A stretch of 64,000 nt of DNA from contig NZ_CP019062.1 in the NCBI RefSeq assembly GCF_002951615.1, positions 2,294,001-2,358,000 of the forward strand. The letters run 5' to 3'. Numbering within the stretch: position 1 is the stretch's first letter; each line of letters opens with the position of its first letter. Made by a program: the position numbers and the translations under genes. The notes under the pieces were generated by a model. The model saw nothing but the letters and a program-made list of their open reading frames with translations. It was not told the DNA's origin and made no database searches. Below, one piece after another: positions 59,170 to 64,000 of the stretch. The DNA comes from Rahnella sikkimica (GTDB lineage Bacteria; Pseudomonadota; Gammaproteobacteria; Enterobacterales; Enterobacteriaceae).

Positions 59170-60335
59170 TATTTCCCCTCCACTGCCGCGACAACTTGTT
59201 GAGCCGCATTCGTCAGGCTGGTCGCTGCAATGATGTTCAAACCGCTGTCTGCCAGTTTTTTGGCACCCAGCTCGGCATTGTTACCTTCAAGACGCACCAC
59301 AACCGGCACGCTGACACCCACTTCTTCCACCGCACCGATGATACCGTCGGCGATCAGGTCGCAACGAACGATACCGCCGAAGATGTTCACGAAGACGGCT
59401 TTCACTTTTTCATCGGAGAGGATGATTTTGAAGGCTTCGGTGACGCGTTCTTTGGTCGCACCGCCGCCAACGTCCAGGAAGTTAGCCGGTTCGCCACCGT
59501 GCAGTTTCACGATGTCCATGGTACCCATTGCCAGACCGGCACCGTTCACCATGCAACCGATGTTGCCGTCGAGCGCAACGTAGTTCAGTTCCCACTGCGC
59601 TGCCTGAGATTCGCGGGCATCTTCCTGGCTGTAATCGCGCATTTCGCGCAATTCTGGCTGACGGAACAACGCGTTGCCGTCTGCGCCCAGTTTGCCGTCG
59701 AGGCAGATCAGGTCGCCTGCGGTGGTCACCACCAGCGGGTTGATTTCGATCAGCGCCAGATCGCGCTCAAGGAAGATGTTGGCCAGACCCATGAAGATCT
59801 TGGTGAACTGCTGAACCTGCTTACCGGTCAGACCCAGTTTGAATGCCAGTTCACGACCCTGATAAGGCTGCGGACCGGCCAGCGGATCCAGTGCCACTTT
59901 GTGGATCAGGTGTGGCGTTTCTTCAGCCACTTTCTCGATTTCCACGCCGCCTTCGGTAGACGCCATGAACACCACGCGGCGTGAGCTGCGGTCTACCACA
60001 GCGCCGAGGTACAATTCTTTGTCGATGTCTGTCGCGGATTCAACCAGGATCTGGTTAACCGGCTGACCCTGTGCGTCTGTCTGGTAAGTCACCAGACGTT
60101 TGCCCAGCCAGTGTTCTGCGAAAGCACGAATTTCTTCTTTGCTTTTCACCACTTTCACGCCGCCCGCTTTACCGCGGCCACCGGCATGAACCTGACATTT
60201 TACCACCCACGGACCGGCACCGATTTTCGATGCAGCCTCTTCCGCTTCACGCGGCGTGGAACAGGCGAAGCCCGTTGGTGCTGGCAGGCCGTAGCGCAGG
60301 AACAGCTGTTTCGCCTGATACTCGTGTAAATTCAT
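59169..60335 (-). CDS. sucC: Succinate-CoA ligase, beta subunit
   Basis: A 388-residue ATP-grasp subunit: [20 protein letters not shown], the nucleotide loop [17 protein letters not shown], and INPLVVT and [10 protein letters not shown] in the C-terminal half. It is the exact E. coli length. It lies 95 bp downstream of sucB and is coupled to sucD. Confidence 0.97.
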   Translation of the reverse strand: MNLHEYQAKQLFLRYGLPAPTGFACSTPREAEEAASKIGAGPWVVKCQVHAGGRGKAGGVKVVKSKEEIRAFAEHWLGKRLVTYQTDAQGQPVNQILVESATDIDKELYLGAVVDRSSRRVVFMASTEGGVEIEKVAEETPHLIHKVALDPLAGPQPYQGRELAFKLGLTGKQVQQFTKIFMGLANIFLERDLALIEINPLVVTTAGDLICLDGKLGADGNALFRQPELREMRDYSQEDARESQAAQWELNYVALDGNIGCMVNGAGLAMGTMDIVKLHGGEPANFLDVGGGATKERVTEAFKIILSDEKVKAVFVNIFGGIVRCDLIADGIIGAVEEVGVSVPVVVRLEGNNAELGAKKLADSGLNIIAATSLTNAAQQVVAAVEGK

Positions 60336-60430
60336 GATGTTCTATCCATTCTTTAGTAGGAAGGCTTATCAGGGCACAGCGGGCTGTGCCACAGATTTTG
60401 TCGATCTCTAATCTTTCGTTCTGCCGGGGA

Positions 60431-61660
60431 CTAAACGTCCAGCAGCAGACGAGCCGGATCTTCCAGCATTTCTTTAATGGTCACCAGGAAGCCGACAGAT
60501 TCGCGGCCATCAACCAGACGGTGATCGTAGGACAGTGCCAGATACATCATTGGCAAGATCACAACCTGACCGTTTACCGCCATCGGACGATCTTTAATGG
60601 CATGCATACCCAGAATCGCACTCTGCGGTGGGTTGATAATCGGGGTCGACATCAGTGAGCCGAAGACGCCGCCGTTGGTGACAGTAAAGTTACCGCCGGT
60701 CAGTTCTTCTACTTTCAGTTTGCCGTCACGGCCTTTGATCGCCAGCTCTTTGATTTGCTTTTCGATGTCAGCCATACCCAGCGTATCCACATCGCGCAGA
60801 ACCGGCGTAACCAGACCACGTGGCGTAGAAACGGCGATGCTCACGTCGAAGTAGTTGTGGTAAACCACATCTTCGCCATCAATAGAGGCGTTCACTTCCG
60901 GGTAGCGTTTCAGCGCTTCAACCACGGCTTTCAGATAGAAAGACATGAAGCCCAGACGCACGCCGTGACGTTTTTCGAAACCATCACCGTACTGCTTACG
61001 CAGATCCATGATTGGCTTCATGTTGATTTCGTTGAAGGTCGTCAGCATCGCGGTGCTGTTTTTCGCTTCCAGCAGACGCTCAGCAACACGCTTACGCAGA
61101 CGCGTCATCGGAACGCGTTTTTCGCTGCGTGAACCGAGAGCCGGTGCGGCACTGGTCGCGGCAGGCGCTGCTGCTGGTGCGGCCGCAGGTTTCGCGTCTT
61201 TGGCTTTCGCCAGGTGTTGATCGACATCTTCACGGGTCAGACGACCGCCGACACCGCTGCCTTTGATCGCGCTGGCATCCAGAGAATGTTCGGCAATCAG
61301 GCGGCGGATGGCCGGGCTGAGTGCGTCGTTGCTTTCTTCTTCCAGCGCGGCGGTGTGGCGTGCAGCAGGAGTCGCTTCTTTATCGGAGCTTTTCTCAGTG
61401 CTTGGCTTGCCGGTGCTGTTACCCGGACGAATGCGCGCCAGAATCTGACGGGAAATCACCGTTGCGCCTTCGTCTTCAATAATGCTGTCCAGAATACCGG
61501 CTTCACTTGCCGGAACTTCCAGAACCACTTTATCGGTTTCAATTTCTACCAGTACATCGTCACGCTCAACGCTGTCGCCCGGTTTTTTATGCCAGGTTGC
61601 AACCGTCGCATCTGCCACGGATTCAGGAAGGTCAGGGACCAGAATATCTACGCTACTCAT
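60431..61660 (-). CDS. sucB: 2-oxoglutarate dehydrogenase E2, dihydrolipoyl succinyltransferase
   Basis: A 409-residue E2: a lipoyl domain with the modified Lys44 in [11 protein letters not shown], an Ala/Pro linker, a peripheral subunit-binding domain ([23 protein letters not shown]), a second Ala-rich linker, and the catalytic domain with [17 protein letters not shown], whose His and Asp are catalytic. It transfers succinyl groups to CoA in the cubic core. Confidence 0.97.
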   Translation of the reverse strand: MSSVDILVPDLPESVADATVATWHKKPGDSVERDDVLVEIETDKVVLEVPASEAGILDSIIEDEGATVISRQILARIRPGNSTGKPSTEKSSDKEATPAARHTAALEEESNDALSPAIRRLIAEHSLDASAIKGSGVGGRLTREDVDQHLAKAKDAKPAAAPAAAPAATSAAPALGSRSEKRVPMTRLRKRVAERLLEAKNSTAMLTTFNEINMKPIMDLRKQYGDGFEKRHGVRLGFMSFYLKAVVEALKRYPEVNASIDGEDVVYHNYFDVSIAVSTPRGLVTPVLRDVDTLGMADIEKQIKELAIKGRDGKLKVEELTGGNFTVTNGGVFGSLMSTPIINPPQSAILGMHAIKDRPMAVNGQVVILPMMYLALSYDHRLVDGRESVGFLVTIKEMLEDPARLLLDV

Positions 61661-61705
61661 TATAAATCCTTCTTATGTTCCATTGTGTTAACTCACGCCA
61701 ACGCG

Positions 61706-64000
61706 TTATTTAACGTTCAGCGCATCGTTAACCAGATCTTGCTGTTGCTTCTGGTGAACGGACATGTAACCCACTGCCGGAGAAGCAGAGGCCGGACGTC
61801 CTGCGTAACGTAAAGAAGCCCCGAAAGGAATCACTTCACGGAAGTTATGCTGGCTGCAGTACCACGCGCCCTGGTTCAGCGGCTCTTCCTGACACCAGAC
61901 GAAATCATGAACGTGTGAGAATTTCTCAAGCACTTCCTGAATCGCTTTGTGTGGGAACGGATACAACTGCTCAATACGAACGATAGCCACATCGGTTTGC
62001 TCGTTTTTGCGACGTTGTTCCAGCAGGTCGTAATACACCTTGCCTGAGCACATCACCACGCGCTTAACCTGCTTTGGATCCAGTTCGTCCACTTCACCAA
62101 TCGCTGGCAGGAAGCTGCCGTTGGCCAGTTCATCGAGTGTAGAAACCGCCAGAGGATGACGCAACAGAGACTTCGGCGACATGACGATCAGCGGACGTCG
62201 CATACCGCGCAACGCCTGACGACGGATCATGTGGTAAACCTGCGCCGGGGTAGACGGGATACAAACCTGCATGTTTTGCTCAGCGCAAAGTTGCAGATAG
62301 CGTTCCAGACGTGCGGAGGAGTGCTCCGGCCCCTGCCCTTCGTAACCGTGCGGCAGCAACATCACCAGACCACACATGCGGCCCCATTTCTGTTCGCCGG
62401 AACTGATGAACTGATCGATAACCACCTGCGCACCGTTGGCGAAATCGCCGAACTGCGCTTCCCAGATGGTCAGCGTACGCGGCTCAGCCGTGGCATAACC
62501 GTATTCAAACGCCAGTACCGCTTCTTCGGAAAGCACGGAGTCCCAGACGTTGAACATGCCCTGACTGTTGTGAATATTCGACAGCGGCACATACACGGAA
62601 CCGTTTTTCTGGTTGTGGATCACGGCGTGACGGTGGAAGAAAGTCCCGCGCCCCATGTCCTCACCCGACAGACGGATCGGAATGCCTTCGTCAACCAGCG
62701 TAGCGTACGCCAGATTTTCCGCGCCGCCCCAGTCGAATTTCTTATTACCTTCGGCCATCTCGTTGCGGTCGCCGTAAATCTTGGCAACGCGTGACTGCAT
62801 TTCAATAGCATCCGGTACATGGCTGACGCGACGTGCCAGTTCCTGCAGGCGTTTCAGCTCAACCTTGTTCGGGTAAGCCTCATCCCACTCGTGGTTCAGA
62901 TACGGTGACCAGGTGAACGTGTGCATGTCATTCTGACGCCACTCTTCCACCACGCACTCACCGGCATCCAGCGCATCACGATACAAATTGACCATTTCCG
63001 TGGCATCTTCGAGACTGGCCACGTTTTGCTCGGTCAGAATGTCAGCATAGATTTTGCGCGGCGTCGGGTGCTTCTTGATCTTGTTGTACATCAGTGGCTG
63101 GGTTGCGCTCGGTTCGTCGGCCTCGTTATGGCCGTGGCGACGGTAGCAAACCAGATCAATCATGACGTCACGTTTAAAGGTGTTACGGAAATCCAATGCC
63201 AGGCGGGTGACGAAAGCCACCGCTTCAGGGTCATCGGCATTGACGTGGAAAATCGGTGCCTGCACCATTTTCGCAATATCAGTACAGTAGTCGGTGGAAC
63301 GCGCATCTTTCGGATTCGAGGTGGTGAAGCCCACCTGGTTATTGATGACGATACGCACGGTACCGCCCACTTCATAACCGCGTGCCAGCGACATGTTCAG
63401 GGTTTCCTGAACCACACCCTGACCGGTAATCGCCGCATCACCGTGAATGGTGATTGGCAGAACCATGTTACTGCGCGCTTCATCCAGACGATCACGACGG
63501 GCTCGGACAGAACCGATCACCACCGGGCTCACGATTTCCAGGTGCGACGGGTTAAACGCCAGCGCCAGGTGAACCATACCGCCTTCGGTTTCCACATCAG
63601 ACGAATAGCCCATGTGGTATTTCACGTCACCGGTACCCAGGTGTTCTTTATGTTTGCCGGAGAATTCGTCGAACAGGTCCTGAGGTTTTTTACCCAGCAC
63701 GTTGATCAGCACGTTCAGACGGCCACGGTGCGCCATACCCAGCACCACTTCGCGCGTTCCGTTTTTGCCTGCATGACGGATCATGTCTTTGAGCATCGGA
63801 ACCAGCGCATCGCCACCTTCAAGGGAGAAGCGTTTTGCGCCCGGGAATTTCGCGCCCAGATAACGTTCCAGACCTTCTGCTGCGGTCAGTTCTTTCAGGA
63901 ACGTTTTCTTCTCATCATTGGTGAATTTCGCACGACCGGCCACGGATTCGACGCGCTGTTGGATCCAGCGTTTCTCTTCGGTGTTGGTGATGTGCATGTA
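61706..64000 (-). CDS. sucA: 2-oxoglutarate dehydrogenase E1 component (5'-truncated by window edge)
   Basis: A thiamine-diphosphate-dependent decarboxylase. About 764 C-terminal residues are visible of a usual 930-940; the frame is open at the window edge, so the true start lies beyond 64000. Conserved parts include VLGMAHRGRLNVL, the ThDP motif region HGDAAITGQGVVQETLNMS with VINNQVGFTTS, RRHGHNEADEP, and SGEDMGRGTFFHRH. It is 45 bp upstream of sucB in the same operon. Confidence 0.97.
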   Translation of the reverse strand, partial: YMHITNTEEKRWIQQRVESVAGRAKFTNDEKKTFLKELTAAEGLERYLGAKFPGAKRFSLEGGDALVPMLKDMIRHAGKNGTREVVLGMAHRGRLNVLINVLGKKPQDLFDEFSGKHKEHLGTGDVKYHMGYSSDVETEGGMVHLALAFNPSHLEIVSPVVIGSVRARRDRLDEARSNMVLPITIHGDAAITGQGVVQETLNMSLARGYEVGGTVRIVINNQVGFTTSNPKDARSTDYCTDIAKMVQAPIFHVNADDPEAVAFVTRLALDFRNTFKRDVMIDLVCYRRHGHNEADEPSATQPLMYNKIKKHPTPRKIYADILTEQNVASLEDATEMVNLYRDALDAGECVVEEWRQNDMHTFTWSPYLNHEWDEAYPNKVELKRLQELARRVSHVPDAIEMQSRVAKIYGDRNEMAEGNKKFDWGGAENLAYATLVDEGIPIRLSGEDMGRGTFFHRHAVIHNQKNGSVYVPLSNIHNSQGMFNVWDSVLSEEAVLAFEYGYATAEPRTLTIWEAQFGDFANGAQVVIDQFISSGEQKWGRMCGLVMLLPHGYEGQGPEHSSARLERYLQLCAEQNMQVCIPSTPAQVYHMIRRQALRGMRRPLIVMSPKSLLRHPLAVSTLDELANGSFLPAIGEVDELDPKQVKRVVMCSGKVYYDLLEQRRKNEQTDVAIVRIEQLYPFPHKAIQEVLEKFSHVHDFVWCQEEPLNQGAWYCSQHNFREVIPFGASLRYAGRPASASPAVGYMSVHQKQQQDLVNDALNVK

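Overview
The window is a chromosomal segment of an enterobacterium. Its gene order follows the E. coli ybhK-uvrB-bio-ybhC-pgl-mod-gal-gpmA-aroG-zitB-nadA-tol-cyd-suc region. The differences (a pectinesterase-like lipoprotein, a YPAL-like palindromic repeat, a vgrG island) point towards Yersiniaceae such as Rahnella or Serratia. That placement is inferred from synteny and protein resemblance, not proven. No plasmid, prophage or CRISPR signal is present.

Layout. 1-3.6 kb: 3' end of yvcK/ybhK, an isochorismatase-like hydrolase, a VF530-family protein, and uvrB, which reads as two frames because of a one-base deletion. 3.6-5.4 kb: a 1.1 kb regulatory region with a LexA box and a sigma54/NtrC-type promoter, followed by a lone UrtE-like ABC ATPase with a degenerate signature motif. 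5.4-10.7 kb: biotin cluster bioBFCD (minus) and bioA (plus) around a divergent control region. 10.7-13.8 kb: a LysR regulator divergent from a YbdL-like methionine aminotransferase and an orphan amino-acid binding protein. 13.8-20.4 kb: an AT-rich accessory island with vgrG, two tandem paralogous membrane-anchored proteins, an unknown 410-residue protein, a PAAR protein, a small membrane protein, and a convergent DUF4225-like/membrane-protein pair. 20.6-25.5 kb: curA, a DJ-1/PfpI protein, a YbhC/PemB-like lipoprotein and a chemoreceptor. 25.6-34.2 kb: pgl, ybhA, two small regulators, modABC with acrZ, modE and modF. 34.2-38.9 kb: galETKM behind two Gal operators. 39-44.6 kb: a psiF-like gene, gpmA with a Fur box, a second chemoreceptor, a GNAT acetyltransferase, aroG with a TyrR box, and ybgS. 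44.7-48.4 kb: zitB, pnuC, nadA, and three tRNA-Lys genes with a broken fourth copy. 48.5-54.3 kb: the Tol-Pal cluster. 54.4-57.6 kb: cydABX-ybgE. 58.3-64 kb: sucDCB and most of sucA.

Most genes form housekeeping units: biotin synthesis, molybdate uptake with its own repressor, Leloir galactose use, NAD precursor supply, envelope integrity, cytochrome bd respiration and the TCA 2-oxoglutarate to succinate steps. The less ordinary parts are the vgrG island, the relic-looking urea-transporter locus, the split uvrB, the two FliA-type chemoreceptor promoters, the broken tRNA-Lys copy, and interleaved inverted repeats ahead of tolA.
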